From: M30B53 sp964600785
GTDB lineage: Bacteria > Planctomycetota > Planctomycetia > Pirellulales > UBA1268
Assembly (NCBI GenBank): GCA_964600785.1
Contig: CAZRKH010000005.1
Span: forward strand, 1-64,000
Direction of reading: 5' to 3'
DNA: 64,000 bases
A model generated the notes under the pieces. That model made no database searches. It was not told the DNA's origin and saw nothing but the letters and a program-made list of their open reading frames with translations. The position numbers were made by a program, and so were the translations under genes. Below, piece by piece: positions 8,444 through 17,572 of the stretch. Position 1 is the stretch's first letter, and every line of letters begins with the position of its first letter.

Positions 8444-10150
8444 ATGCCAAGCCGCAACCAGACGTCGCCCAACCAGATTGTCAACGCTCTCGACCGATCG
8501 ATGGCCCGGGTGGAGTTTGCCCTCGACAGTACGATCCTCGGGGCCAACGACAATTTTCTCACATTGACCAAGTACACGCTCGATGAGATTCGTGGTCAGC
8601 CACATTCCATCTTTGTCGACGACGAAACAAAGGAGAGCAGCAAATACCGCGAGTTCTGGTCGAGGCTCGGCGGGGGTGAGTTTCAGTCCGGTGAATTCAA
8701 AAGAATTTCAAAGTCGGGCATGCCCGTCTGGATCCAGGCCACCTACAACCCGCTCTTCGATCAGCGAGGACGGCTGGTCGGCGTGGTCAAATACGCCGTT
8801 GACATCACCGAGGCGGTGATTGCCCGCGAGTCTGATCGGGAAATGCAGCGTCGCTACACCGAGATGGTGCAGCACACGAGCGTGCAGATGATTCTCGCCG
8901 ACCGCGAGTTGAAGATCGTCTACTTGAATCCCGCCTCGGTCGAGGCGCTGCGGAAGCTCCAGCATCTGCTTCCCTGCCCGGTCGACCAAATGGTCGGTCA
9001 GTCGATCGACATCTTTCACCGGCACCCCGAACGACAGCGGGCAATCGTGATGGATCCGGCCAACCTGCCCCATCGGGCGGAGATCAAGCTCGGCGATGAA
9101 ACGCTCGATTTGAGCGTGACAGCCCTCACCGACCGCCGTGGCCACTACATGGGGCCGCTGTTGACCTGGAGCGTGATCACCGACAAGAAGCGGGCCCAAC
9201 AGCGAGAGGCGGAACAACGGCGACTCATCGATGAGCGGGCCGCCGACATCGAGAACAAGGTCCGGCTGCTGGCAGACGTCTTCACCTCAGCCTCCGAGGG
9301 CAATCTGACCCGCGAGATCGGCTACACCGACGACGACGACATGGGCCGCCTGGCCGATCATGCCCGCACGATGTTCGCCGATCTGCGGAATCTCGTGCGG
9401 CAGATCTCCGAAGCATCCGACCAGCAGAACGAAGGGGCTCGCATGATCGCCGAGAGTTCCGGCGGACTCAGCGAGGGGTCGCAGTCGCAGGCAGCGAGCG
9501 TCGAGGAGATGACCGCGGCGGTGGAACAGCTCGTCGGCTCGATCGATGCGATTTCCAAGGCTGCCAACGACTCACGCCAGCAGGCGGAGGAAACCTCGGC
9601 CGCCGCCCGTGAGGGCGGATCTGCCGTGACCGATGCGATCAATTCGATGACGCTGATACGCAGGTCGAGCGAGCAGATCAACGAGATCATCGAGGTGATC
9701 AGCGAGATCGCGAGACAGACCAACCTGCTCGCTCTGAATGCCGCCATCGAAGCGGCCCGGGCGGGTGAGCACGGCCTCGGTTTCGCCGTGGTGGCCGACG
9801 AGGTTCGCAAGCTCGCCGAGCGGTCGAGCGAGGCCGCCAAGGAGATCACGACACTCATCAAGGAGTCGAGCAAGCGGGTCCAGGAGGGGGCCTCGCTCTC
9901 GGAACGGGCCGGCGAGTCGCTGCAGCGGATCGTGACAGCCTCGCGGCGGACAGCCGAACAGGTGGCCTCGATTGCCTCGGCAACCGAGGCCCAGTCGGCC
10001 AATGCCGGCGAGGTGAAAATCGCGATCCGTTCGGTCTCCCAGACCACCGAGTCAAACGCGGCCAGCGCCGAAGAGCTCGCCGCAAGCGCCGAGGAACTCG
10101 GCGCCCAGGCCCAGGGGCTCCGCGACCTCGTCAAGCGGTTCACGATCTAA
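8444..10150 (+). CDS. Soluble methyl-accepting chemotaxis protein with two PAS-like domains
   Basis: A 568-residue receptor without transmembrane segments or signal peptide. Residues about 20-125 form a PAS domain (ARVEFALDSTILGANDNFL ... KYAVDITE) and about 135-250 a second PAS-like domain (QMILADRELKIVYLNPASVEAL). A HAMP-like linker, VFTSASEGNLTREIGYTDDDD, leads to the cytoplasmic signalling domain. Its hairpin tip is the highly conserved IARQTNLLALNAAIEAARAGE near residue 426. The architecture resembles Aer2-like cytoplasmic receptors that may sense haem, redox or an internal ligand; no haem-binding residue is identified. Starts at 8393 (TTG) or 8423 are also possible. It follows cheW directly and ends before cheR. 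Confidence 0.9.
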   Translation: MPSRNQTSPNQIVNALDRSMARVEFALDSTILGANDNFLTLTKYTLDEIRGQPHSIFVDDETKESSKYREFWSRLGGGEFQSGEFKRISKSGMPVWIQATYNPLFDQRGRLVGVVKYAVDITEAVIARESDREMQRRYTEMVQHTSVQMILADRELKIVYLNPASVEALRKLQHLLPCPVDQMVGQSIDIFHRHPERQRAIVMDPANLPHRAEIKLGDETLDLSVTALTDRRGHYMGPLLTWSVITDKKRAQQREAEQRRLIDERAADIENKVRLLADVFTSASEGNLTREIGYTDDDDMGRLADHARTMFADLRNLVRQISEASDQQNEGARMIAESSGGLSEGSQSQAASVEEMTAAVEQLVGSIDAISKAANDSRQQAEETSAAAREGGSAVTDAINSMTLIRRSSEQINEIIEVISEIARQTNLLALNAAIEAARAGEHGLGFAVVADEVRKLAERSSEAAKEITTLIKESSKRVQEGASLSERAGESLQRIVTASRRTAEQVASIASATEAQSANAGEVKIAIRSVSQTTESNAASAEELAASAEELGAQAQGLRDLVKRFTI

Positions 10151-10186
10151 GCCACCGACGCGGGCAAAAACTCCGGGCAGGTTTTG

Positions 10187-11008
10187 ATGGAATTGATCAG
10201 GCTTACTCAGGATGAGTTCGACCGGTTTCGCAGCTTCATCTACGACGCGACCGGAATTCGGATGGCTGACGGAAAGATCACGCTCCTTTCCAACCGGATT
10301 CGGCGGCGGCTGCGAAGCCTGGGCGTCGAGAGTTTCGAGGAGTATTACCGGCAGCTGGTCTGTGGCTCGCTGCCTGGCGAGCTCGAGCATTTCATCGACG
10401 CGATCACGACCAATGAAACCCATTTCTTTCGTACTGACCAGCACTTCGAATGGTTTCGCGAAAGCTTCCTGCCGGAGCGGATGGCCCGCAGCCGTCCCCA
10501 TGAGCGGACGCTGCGAGTCTGGTCGGCCGCGTGCAGCTCCGGCGAGGAGCTTTACACGCTTGCGATGGTGATCCACGAAGCGACTGGCCGGCTGGCCGGC
10601 GGGCGGGTGTCGCTACTGGGGACCGACATCAATGAATCGATGCTCGCAGCGGCCCGCCGCGGTGTCTTTCCCGAGCGGTCCCTGGAGCAGGTTCCAGATG
10701 ACCAGAGGAGAAGATACTTCTCCAGGGAAGCCGGGGGGGAGTGGGCGATCGATCAGCGGCTGGTCGGGATGTGTGAATTCCGACGTCACAACCTGCTCGA
10801 GCCTTTTTCGGGGCCCAAGCAGGACTGCATCTTCGTCCGCAACGTATTCATTTATTTTGACCGCCAATCGAAGGAAAGGGCCGTCGCCAACCTGATCGAC
10901 GCTCTTGCTCCGGGAGGATCACTGGTCGTGGGCCCGTCCGACGGCGTCTACGAACTCCTGGGCGATCTCGTGAAGAAGTCGATCTTTCTCTACGAAAAGC
11001 CGAGCTGA
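10187..11008 (+). CDS. cheR: Chemotaxis protein methyltransferase CheR
   Basis: A 273-residue CheR. The N-terminal all-helical domain (LTQDEFDRFRSFIYDATGIRM) is followed by the S-adenosylmethionine-binding domain. Conserved motifs include ITTNETHFFR, RVWSAACSSGEELYTLAM, LLGTDINESML and DCIFVRNVFIYFD. It methylates receptor glutamate side chains to reset sensitivity. The ATG at 10187 is preferred over the TTG three bases earlier. cheA begins five bases after its end, consistent with translational coupling. No C-terminal NWETF-type receptor-binding pentapeptide was looked for successfully on the neighbouring receptor. Confidence 0.93.
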   Translation: MELIRLTQDEFDRFRSFIYDATGIRMADGKITLLSNRIRRRLRSLGVESFEEYYRQLVCGSLPGELEHFIDAITTNETHFFRTDQHFEWFRESFLPERMARSRPHERTLRVWSAACSSGEELYTLAMVIHEATGRLAGGRVSLLGTDINESMLAAARRGVFPERSLEQVPDDQRRRYFSREAGGEWAIDQRLVGMCEFRRHNLLEPFSGPKQDCIFVRNVFIYFDRQSKERAVANLIDALAPGGSLVVGPSDGVYELLGDLVKKSIFLYEKPS

Positions 11009-11012
11009 GGCA

Positions 11013-13178
11013 ATGATGAGCGACTTCCGATTCTCCAACTCGATGCAGCCCGACGAGATGGGTGAGTACCTGCAGCTTTATCTCGACGAAACCGAGGAGC
11101 AGCTCGACAGCCTGGTCGAGGTCTTCCTGCATCTGGAGCAGAATCCGACCGAGCCCGAGGGCCTCCGAGAGGCATTTCGGCTGGTGCATTCAATCAAGGG
11201 ATCTTCGGCGCTGCTGGGCTTTGACGAGATCACGGCCCTCACGCACTTCCTCGAGACGCATTTCGACCGGCTCCGCGCGGGCGAGCGGCTCCTCGACACG
11301 GCCACGATCAATGTCGTCCTGCGGGCGATCGATTTCCTGCGGGAGTCTGCCGCCAAGCTGAGGGCCGGAGGCGAACTGCCGCGAGCCGGAAGCCTGCTGG
11401 ATGAGGTCAAGGCCCTCGAGGGGAGTTCCCTCGCGGAATCTGATCCACCGCAGCCCGACGGAGATCGGGCCTGGCACGTTGTCGTGGAGCTCGAGCGGGG
11501 CCTGCCAATGGCCGGCATGAAAGCCGAATTGATCCTCACGAGGCTCACCAAGCTCGGACGGCTCACCGACTGCCAGCCGCCCCGCGAGTCGCTCGGCGGT
11601 CTCGACCTGCTTGATCACTTCGAATTCGTGCTCCTGACCGCGGCCAGCGAATCAGAGATTCGCACGACAGCCGGAGCCGACGGCGTGGCAGACCTGCAGC
11701 TGAAGCCGACAGACGCGGCAGAAGCCGTCGCGGAATCGCCGGCCATCTCCGCCGAAGTCGCGGAGCATCACGTGCAGGCCGTCCCCAGGCCAGCTGCGGT
11801 CGCAGAGACCGTGCGGGTCGATGTCGAACGGCTCGACCTTCTGCTCAACCAGACCGGTGAACTGGTCACCAGCCGGGCCCGGCTCGCGCAGCTCACCGAT
11901 CAGCTCAGCGCGTTGTTCCGCAAGGACCGTCGGGCGGAGGCTTTCATCTCGCTCGTCGAAGGCCTGCGCGGCCTTCATTGCCGGCTCGCGTCAGGCGAAC
12001 TTGCCGACGGCGTGCAAGGCCTCGAGGAACTCGCTTCGCAGCTCGAGGCCCTCGAATCACGGCTCCACGACTGGGATGCCGGGCGGCAGACGTACAGCGA
12101 GCTGGTTGAGGCGGTCGACCGGCTCGGGCAGGTCGCCAATACCCTGCAGCGGAGCATGCTGGGGACGAGGATGGTGCCCGTGGGGCCGCTGTTTGGTCGC
12201 TTCAAGCGATCGGTACGCGATATCGCGGCCGAACTCGGCAAGCAGGTCCAGTTCGAACTGCACGGGGAATCGACCGAACTCGACAAGCGAATGATCGACG
12301 AAATCGGCGACCCGCTCAACCATCTGATCCGCAACTGCATCGATCACGGGGTCGAGTCGGCCGCCGACCGCCTCCGGCAGGGCAAGCCGCAGGATGCCAT
12401 GATCAGGCTCTCCGCGTCGCATCGCGGCAGCAACGTGTTCATCACCGTCGAGGATGACGGCCGCGGGGTCGACACCAATCGCGTGAAGCGACTGGCAATC
12501 GAACGCGGCCTGCTCTCCCGCGAGACCGCCGATTCGCTTTCCGAAAACGACCTGGTGGAGCTGATCTTCCATCCCGGCTTCAGCACGGCCGAGGCCGTGT
12601 CGGGGCTTTCCGGCCGCGGGGTCGGGATGGACATCGTGCGGACGAAGATCGCCCGGCTCAACGGTGGCATCGAGGTCGATTCGACACGTGGCGTGGGCAC
12701 CCGTTTCACGATTCGCCTGCCCCTGACACTCACCATCACCCGCTGCATGCTTTTTCAAATGGCTCACGGCGTACTTGCGATTCCGATCGATCAGGTGCGG
12801 GAAATTGCTCCGCTCGACGGCCAGAGGCGGATCATCGTCGGGGGCCGGGAGATGTGCGACATCCGCAACGAACTCATTCCGCTGACGACGGTCGATGAAC
12901 TGTTTGACTGGCCGCGGGCTGCCGTCCCCTCGGACCTTCCGCTTCATCTGGTTGTGCTCCAGGCGAACGGGCGTTTCCTGGGGCTGGTGGTGGAATCTTT
13001 GCTGGGAGGGCAAGACCTGGTGGTCAAGTCACTTGACGAAAATTTCATCCACATTCGCGGGCTCGGCGGCGCGAGCATCCTCGGAGATGGATCGGTCTGC
13101 CTCTTGCTTGATGTCGCCACCTGCATGGAACTCGCCGGCGGCGCGCCTGTAACCGCCGATGTCTTCGTCGAACAATGA
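11013..13178 (+). CDS. cheA: Chemotaxis histidine kinase CheA
   Basis: A 721-residue CheA. The P1 phosphotransfer domain carries His59 in FRLVHSIKGSSALLGF. A weakly conserved P2-like segment follows (WHVVVELERGLPM ... FEFVLLTA). P3 dimerisation begins VRVDVERLDLLLNQTGELV. The P4 kinase domain has the N box LIRNCIDHGVESAADR, G1 box VEDDGRGVD and G2 box GLSGRGVGMDIVR. The C-terminal P5 CheW-like domain follows (GVLAIPIDQVREIAPL). It phosphorylates CheY and CheB in response to receptor state. It starts ATGATG and its last four bases overlap the next start as ATGA, so the two genes are translationally coupled. Confidence 0.95.
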   Translation: MMSDFRFSNSMQPDEMGEYLQLYLDETEEQLDSLVEVFLHLEQNPTEPEGLREAFRLVHSIKGSSALLGFDEITALTHFLETHFDRLRAGERLLDTATINVVLRAIDFLRESAAKLRAGGELPRAGSLLDEVKALEGSSLAESDPPQPDGDRAWHVVVELERGLPMAGMKAELILTRLTKLGRLTDCQPPRESLGGLDLLDHFEFVLLTAASESEIRTTAGADGVADLQLKPTDAAEAVAESPAISAEVAEHHVQAVPRPAAVAETVRVDVERLDLLLNQTGELVTSRARLAQLTDQLSALFRKDRRAEAFISLVEGLRGLHCRLASGELADGVQGLEELASQLEALESRLHDWDAGRQTYSELVEAVDRLGQVANTLQRSMLGTRMVPVGPLFGRFKRSVRDIAAELGKQVQFELHGESTELDKRMIDEIGDPLNHLIRNCIDHGVESAADRLRQGKPQDAMIRLSASHRGSNVFITVEDDGRGVDTNRVKRLAIERGLLSRETADSLSENDLVELIFHPGFSTAEAVSGLSGRGVGMDIVRTKIARLNGGIEVDSTRGVGTRFTIRLPLTLTITRCMLFQMAHGVLAIPIDQVREIAPLDGQRRIIVGGREMCDIRNELIPLTTVDELFDWPRAAVPSDLPLHLVVLQANGRFLGLVVESLLGGQDLVVKSLDENFIHIRGLGGASILGDGSVCLLLDVATCMELAGGAPVTADVFVEQ

Positions 13179-13792
13179 CCCACGCATCCCCGAGGTTTTC
13201 CATGCAGCCGCATGCCCTCTCCCGACAGAGCGAACTCTTCAAACAGGCTGCAGCCAAGGCCTCCGAGGCGATGTCAAAATGGCTCGGTCGCCCGGCGCGA
13301 ATCGAGGTCAATCTCGTCTCGTCGCTGCCCCTGGCCGAGGCGGAAAATGTGCTTGGCAGCGGAGACGCACCGTTGGTGGCATGCGTGATGCACATTCGCG
13401 GCATGTTTTCCGGCCTGCTCGTACTCACCAGCGACGACTCGAGCGGCCTGTCACTGGCCGATCTGCTTCTCGGCCGGGAGCCCGGCAGCAGCCGTGAATG
13501 GACGGAAATCGAACGGTCGGCCGCGGTTGAAACCGCCAACATCATCGGCTGCGCCTATCTCAACTCGATGGCGTCAGACCCAGCGACCGGTGCCGCCGAG
13601 GCAGGCGGCGGGCTTTTGCCCTCGCCACCGACGTTTCTCCGAGACTACGCCGCGGCGGTGATGGAGGGCATTCTGATGGTGCAGGCCTCCCATGCCGAGC
13701 ACATCTTTCTCACGCAAACCCGCCTCGAGGTCGATCGGATGCCCGGCCACTGTTCGTTGCTGTTTATTCCCGAGGCCGACTCGGGGGCCTGA
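13175..13792 (+). CDS. CheC-like CheY-phosphatase family protein
   Basis: A 205-residue protein of the CheC/CheX/FliY class. The key segment is ERSAAVETANIIGCAYLNSM, which matches the catalytic E-x2-N phosphatase helix of CheC. The second copy of this helix expected in CheC is not clear: the aligned region AAAVMEGILMVQ lacks the asparagine, so it may have one active site. CheC proteins remove phosphate from CheY and bind CheD, which is encoded next. The start overlaps the cheA stop. A more distal ATG (MQPHALS, ten residues in) is also possible. Confidence 0.8.
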   Translation: MTHASPRFSMQPHALSRQSELFKQAAAKASEAMSKWLGRPARIEVNLVSSLPLAEAENVLGSGDAPLVACVMHIRGMFSGLLVLTSDDSSGLSLADLLLGREPGSSREWTEIERSAAVETANIIGCAYLNSMASDPATGAAEAGGGLLPSPPTFLRDYAAAVMEGILMVQASHAEHIFLTQTRLEVDRMPGHCSLLFIPEADSGA

Positions 13793-13832
13793 TCACGCCG
13801 AGCGACCTTTTTCCCTTCCGGATTCGTCAGCC

Positions 13833-14303
13833 GTGTTTTTCAACGATGCGATCGGGATGGGTGAGATCGGCGTGGGCCGCGAAAGCGGTACCCTGCGGAC
13901 GTTCGTGGGCTCGTGTGTCGCGGTGGCACTCTACGACCGCCGGCGAAAGATCGCCGGCATGGCCCATGTGATGGTGCCCGATTCACGAGGCCTCGGAGGG
14001 CAGCCTGGTCGATTCGCCGATACCGCGGTGCCGGAAATATTGCGGCGGCTTGCCGAACTGTGTCGGGGTGAGTCACCCCGGTGCTTGGCAAAGCTCGCCG
14101 GCGGCGCGAAGATGTTCACGTTTCAGGCTGGTATCCCGATCGGCGAGCAGAATGTGATGATGATTGAGCGGATCCTCGAGCAACTTGACATTCCGATCGT
14201 CGCGAATTGCTGTGGGGGAGAGCAGGGTCGACGGGTTTCTCTCGATGTCGCCACGGGCATGATGACCGTCGAGACACTCGGGGCGGAGCCGATTCGGCTA
14301 TGA
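13833..14303 (+). CDS. cheD: Chemoreceptor glutamine deamidase CheD
   Basis: A 156-residue CheD. It contains the catalytic cysteine motif TFVGSCVAVALYDRRRK, the histidine motif GMAHVMVPDS about 20 residues later, and the late conserved stretch LAGGAKMF and IGEQN. CheD deamidates receptor glutamines and binds CheC. The GTG start is chosen because the resulting N-terminus, IGMGEIGV, lines up with the IGIGEYAV start I recall for the Thermotoga enzyme and gives nearly the same length. An ATG eight codons later is the alternative. It lies between the cheC-like gene and cheY. Confidence 0.88.
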   Translation: MFFNDAIGMGEIGVGRESGTLRTFVGSCVAVALYDRRRKIAGMAHVMVPDSRGLGGQPGRFADTAVPEILRRLAELCRGESPRCLAKLAGGAKMFTFQAGIPIGEQNVMMIERILEQLDIPIVANCCGGEQGRRVSLDVATGMMTVETLGAEPIRL

Positions 14304-14337
14304 CAGGCACCAGCTTTTTTCAGAGAACCAAGCCCCG

Positions 14338-14724
14338 ATGAACGCTTTCGCCAAACGCCTCCTCGTCGTCGACGATGCCCTGATCATGCGGGCGATCATC
14401 AAGGATGCGGCCCGGCAGGCCGGCTGGGAGATCGTCGGCGAGGCGGCCACCGGCAGCGAGGCCGTGGCCAAATTCGACGAACTGCGGCCCGACCTGACCA
14501 CCCTCGACATCGTGATGCCGGAAATGGACGGCGTCGAGGCCCTGCGGGTGATCCGGCGAGAGCACCCCGATGCCCGCATCGTGATGATCACGGCAATCGA
14601 CCAGAGGGCCAAACTTGAAGAGTGCATCCGGCTTGGAGCGATCGACTTCGTGGTCAAACCGTTCGAGAAAGACCGCCTGCTGTCCCTGTTTTCCGGCTAC
14701 CTTCCCAAGGAATCGAGCACGTGA
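14338..14724 (+). CDS. cheY: Chemotaxis response regulator CheY
   Basis: A 128-residue single receiver domain. The acidic pair is in LLVVDDALIMR, the phosphoacceptor aspartate in LTTLDIVMPEMDG, the conserved Thr in MITAID and the Lys in VVKPFEKDR. This is the output regulator phosphorylated by CheA. In flagellated cells it binds the motor switch; no flagellar gene is in the window, so the partner is not shown. It closes the plus-strand chemotaxis run. Confidence 0.92.
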   Translation: MNAFAKRLLVVDDALIMRAIIKDAARQAGWEIVGEAATGSEAVAKFDELRPDLTTLDIVMPEMDGVEALRVIRREHPDARIVMITAIDQRAKLEECIRLGAIDFVVKPFEKDRLLSLFSGYLPKESST

Positions 14725-15093
14725 GCGGTTTGGTTGCGGTCGATGTGGCTGCCACCTTCAAGTCCGTTTCGGGGCCATCGAGCCCGGCAGACTTGATTCC
14801 TGTCGTACCGGATGCTACCGTTTGACGATCCTTCGATGAAGGTGACGGAGAGGTGCCCTGCATATGGCCAGGGACATCCGCCACCGCGATCGCATCTTCT
14901 TGGAGCGGCCGTCGCTCGATATCGCCTCTTTCGGGTGGCGTTTCGAACGACATCTTTTCCGGCAGGCGGTGATCCATCGGATCCGCTGCAGAATTGTCGG
15001 CTGCCGCAGGCGTGATTCCGGACGAGTGGTCCGCGATCCCGCGAGGGTTGTACACCCGCATTCCCGACGGCACACCTGAAAGCACCAGTTTCC
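14725..15093. other. Intergenic region with weak reading frames only
   Basis: About 370 bases between cheY and the helicase gene with lower GC content than the neighbouring genes. The longest reading frame is on the minus strand (14654-15085, 143 codons, starting MLSGVPSGMRVYNPRG) and overlaps the end of cheY. Its composition is not absurd, but no domain is recognised and no ribosome-binding site is visible. I leave it as an unconfirmed small protein. The helicase promoter should lie near 15040-15090. No hairpin with a following T-run was found after cheY. Confidence 0.3.
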
Positions 15094-16431
15094 ATGCATG
15101 TCATGACACTCACTCCGCCTGAGACCTCAGGCGACCCCCGCCCGCTGTTTGCCGACCTCGGCCTTTCACAGCCGCTGCTCGAGGCGGTCGAGGCCGAGGG
15201 CTACTCCACGCCCACGCCAATCCAGGCCAGGGCGATTCCCCACGTACTCGCCGGCCGGGATCTCTTTGGCTGCGGCCAGACCGGCACCGGCAAGACCGCG
15301 GCGTTTGCCCTGCCGCTGATCGAACGCATGCTCGCCTTACCACGGCCGCGGGCGGCCCGCGGCTGCCGCACCCTGGTGCTCGCCCCGACCCGCGAACTGG
15401 CAGGCCAGATCCATGCCAGTTTCCTGGCTTATGGTCGTCGGGCCCGTCTGACCGCAGCGGTGATTCATGGCGGGGTCAGCCAGCGGCCACAGGCCGCGGC
15501 GATGCGAAAGGGCGTTGACGTGCTCGTGGCCACTCCAGGACGGCTGCTCGACCTGGTGGGCCAGCGACTGGTCGACATCCGCGGCGTCGAGTTTCTCGTG
15601 CTCGACGAAGCTGACCGGATGCTCGACATGGGCTTCATCCACGACATGCGGCGAATCATAGAAATGCTGCCACGACGTCGACAGACGCTCTTCTTTTCCG
15701 CCACGCTGCCGACGGAGGTGCGAAGCCTGGCCTCGTCGATGCTTCGCGATCCGCTCGAGGTGATGGCCGCCCCGCGATCGACTCCGGCAGAATCGGTCGA
15801 GCAGTCGGTCCTCTTCGTCGCCAAGGAGCAGAAACGGGCGGCGTTGGTGCAGCTGCTCCGCGAGGAGGCCACCGGCCGGGTGATTGTCTTCACGCGAACC
15901 AAGCACGGGGCTGACAAGCTCCATCGCCTGCTCGACAAGGCGGGCCTCGTGGCCGCGGCGATCCACGGCAACAAGACCCAGGGGCAGCGGGAGCGGGCCC
16001 TCGCGGCATTCCGCTCGCCACGGCCGCCGGTACTGATCGCCACCGACATCGCTGCCCGCGGCATCGACGTGGAGCATGTCTCCCATGTGGTCAACTACGA
16101 GCTGCCCCACGAGCCGGAGACCTACGTGCACCGCATCGGGCGAACGGGCAGGGCGGGGCACTCGGGGGCGGCGGTGAGCTTTTGCGAGCCGGAGGAGTGG
16201 AACCGGCTGACGGCGATCGAGCGGCTGCTGCGGCGGCCGATTCCCCGTCGCAACGAGCCACCCGCCGGGGTCGCCGAGCGGGCAGCTAGCGGCCAAGCTC
16301 GAGGCAGGCGAGGGTCGCATCGTCCCGCAGATAGAGCCTCCCGCCGGCGAGGGCGGGCAGCCCGCGGAGGGTCGCCTCCCGCGGGCGGCAGCGGGCGAGC
16401 ACGCGGAGCCCGGCGGGGTCGGGCCGGATGA
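15094..16431 (+). CDS. DEAD-box RNA helicase, RhlE-like
   Basis: A 445-residue helicase with the full motif series: Q motif (TPTPIQARAIP), Walker A (GQTGTGKT), PTRELA, TPGR, the DEAD box (VLDEADRMLD), SAT (FFSATLP), and C-terminal VIVFTRT, IATDIAARGID and HRIGRTGRAG. It unwinds or remodels structured RNA in ribosome assembly or mRNA decay. The final 50 residues are Arg/Gly/Ser-rich, common in RhlE proteins. That tail is encoded opposite the 3' end of the convergent PQQ-like gene (146 bp overlap). The start is the first ATG; a second ATG is three codons later. Confidence 0.92.
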   Translation: MHVMTLTPPETSGDPRPLFADLGLSQPLLEAVEAEGYSTPTPIQARAIPHVLAGRDLFGCGQTGTGKTAAFALPLIERMLALPRPRAARGCRTLVLAPTRELAGQIHASFLAYGRRARLTAAVIHGGVSQRPQAAAMRKGVDVLVATPGRLLDLVGQRLVDIRGVEFLVLDEADRMLDMGFIHDMRRIIEMLPRRRQTLFFSATLPTEVRSLASSMLRDPLEVMAAPRSTPAESVEQSVLFVAKEQKRAALVQLLREEATGRVIVFTRTKHGADKLHRLLDKAGLVAAAIHGNKTQGQRERALAAFRSPRPPVLIATDIAARGIDVEHVSHVVNYELPHEPETYVHRIGRTGRAGHSGAAVSFCEPEEWNRLTAIERLLRRPIPRRNEPPAGVAERAASGQARGRRGSHRPADRASRRRGRAARGGSPPAGGSGRARGARRGRAG

Positions 16432-17572
16432 GCAGCAGTTCGCCGTCGGTGGTGGCCGCGATCAGTTTGCCGTCGGCTGCGATCAGCGTGCCGTAGCCGA
16501 GGCCCGGCTCCCGCCAGCGAACCTCGCCGGTCGCCGGATCGAGGCAGACAAGGCTCGCCGGGGGCACGTCGTCGCGACCGTCAAAGCCGTAGAGCAGCCC
16601 GTCGACCAACAGCGGCGTGCAGTATTGGCTCGCCAGCGAATCGACACCCTTCCACAGCGGTGTGGCGTCATCGACATCGAAGGCCGCCGCCACCGAGCCG
16701 ATGCCGTAGGCGGCGGTCACCAGCAATCGCGGCCGGTCTCCCGGCGGCAGCAGCACCGGCGTGGCCGCATTGACCGTCGGCCCCCGCATGCCAAAGGGAA
16801 ACTCCCAGCGGACCCCGCCGTCGGCTGCGTCGAGCAGCAGACAGCGGTAGCGGGTCACCGCCAGCACATGCGGCCTGCCGCCGAGGCTGACCGCGATCGG
16901 TGCGGAATAGCCGGCCGGCTCCCGGGTCGCCGTCCAGCGGGTCGAGCCGTCGGCCAGGGCAACGGCCACGATCCCGGTCTCGCCCTTCGTGCCGCCGACG
17001 AACGTCACCACGCAAGCCGCCTCGCCCTCGCCCGTGACCAAGGGCGTGCTGCCGGCCCCGAAATAGCCCTCGCGGGCGTCAAACTCGCGGTGGGTCTGCC
17101 GCTGCCACAGCCGCCGACCGGTGGCCAGCTCGTGGCAGGAGAGCATGCCCGTGGCTCCGTAGGTCACGACCCGTTCGCCGTGGACCACGGGTGTGCACAG
17201 CGGGCCGTCGCCGCCGCCGACCTGCGGGCGAAAACGGGTGGGGTGAGCATCCCGCCAGCGTGTCTGCCCGCTGGCCGCGTCGATCGCCTCGATGACCTCC
17301 TCGTCGCCGGACCCTCCACGGGACGCCTCGCGATGGAACACGACCACAGTCTCACCAACGACCACCGGGCCGGCGTAGCCGCGTCCGATCGGCCGTCGCC
17401 AGCGTGCCTTCGGACCCGTCTCCGGCCAGCTCTCGGCGATCCGCTCGTCGGCCGCGGCGTGCCCGTCGCGATGCGGCCCGAGCAGCTGCGGCCAGTCGCC
17501 CGCCCGGGCCACGGCGGCACCGAACGCGAGGATTCCGGCCGACAGCACCGCGAGGGACGTACGACGCACCAT
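16286..17572 (-). CDS. Exported PQQ-like beta-propeller (quinoprotein-type) protein
   Basis: A 428-residue protein with a signal peptide (MVRRTSLAVLSAGILAFGAA, cleavage near AVARAG) followed by DWPQLLGPHRDG, the common opening of planctomycete outer-membrane propeller proteins. Repeated blades carry PQQ-like motifs: AIDAASGQTRW, CHELATGRRLW, VALADGSTRW, LLDAADGGVRW and CLDPATGEVRW. The family is often named for PQQ enzymes or BamB, but no quinone-binding residues can be claimed here, and the role is probably structural or binding in the periplasm. The start at 17572 gives a clean signal peptide; the open frame extends upstream to 17737 without support. Its last 146 bases overlap the helicase gene. 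Confidence 0.85.
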   Translation of the reverse strand: MVRRTSLAVLSAGILAFGAAVARAGDWPQLLGPHRDGHAAADERIAESWPETGPKARWRRPIGRGYAGPVVVGETVVVFHREASRGGSGDEEVIEAIDAASGQTRWRDAHPTRFRPQVGGGDGPLCTPVVHGERVVTYGATGMLSCHELATGRRLWQRQTHREFDAREGYFGAGSTPLVTGEGEAACVVTFVGGTKGETGIVAVALADGSTRWTATREPAGYSAPIAVSLGGRPHVLAVTRYRCLLLDAADGGVRWEFPFGMRGPTVNAATPVLLPPGDRPRLLVTAAYGIGSVAAAFDVDDATPLWKGVDSLASQYCTPLLVDGLLYGFDGRDDVPPASLVCLDPATGEVRWREPGLGYGTLIAADGKLIAATTDGELLLIRPDPAGLRVLARCRPREATLRGLPALAGGRLYLRDDATLACLELGR

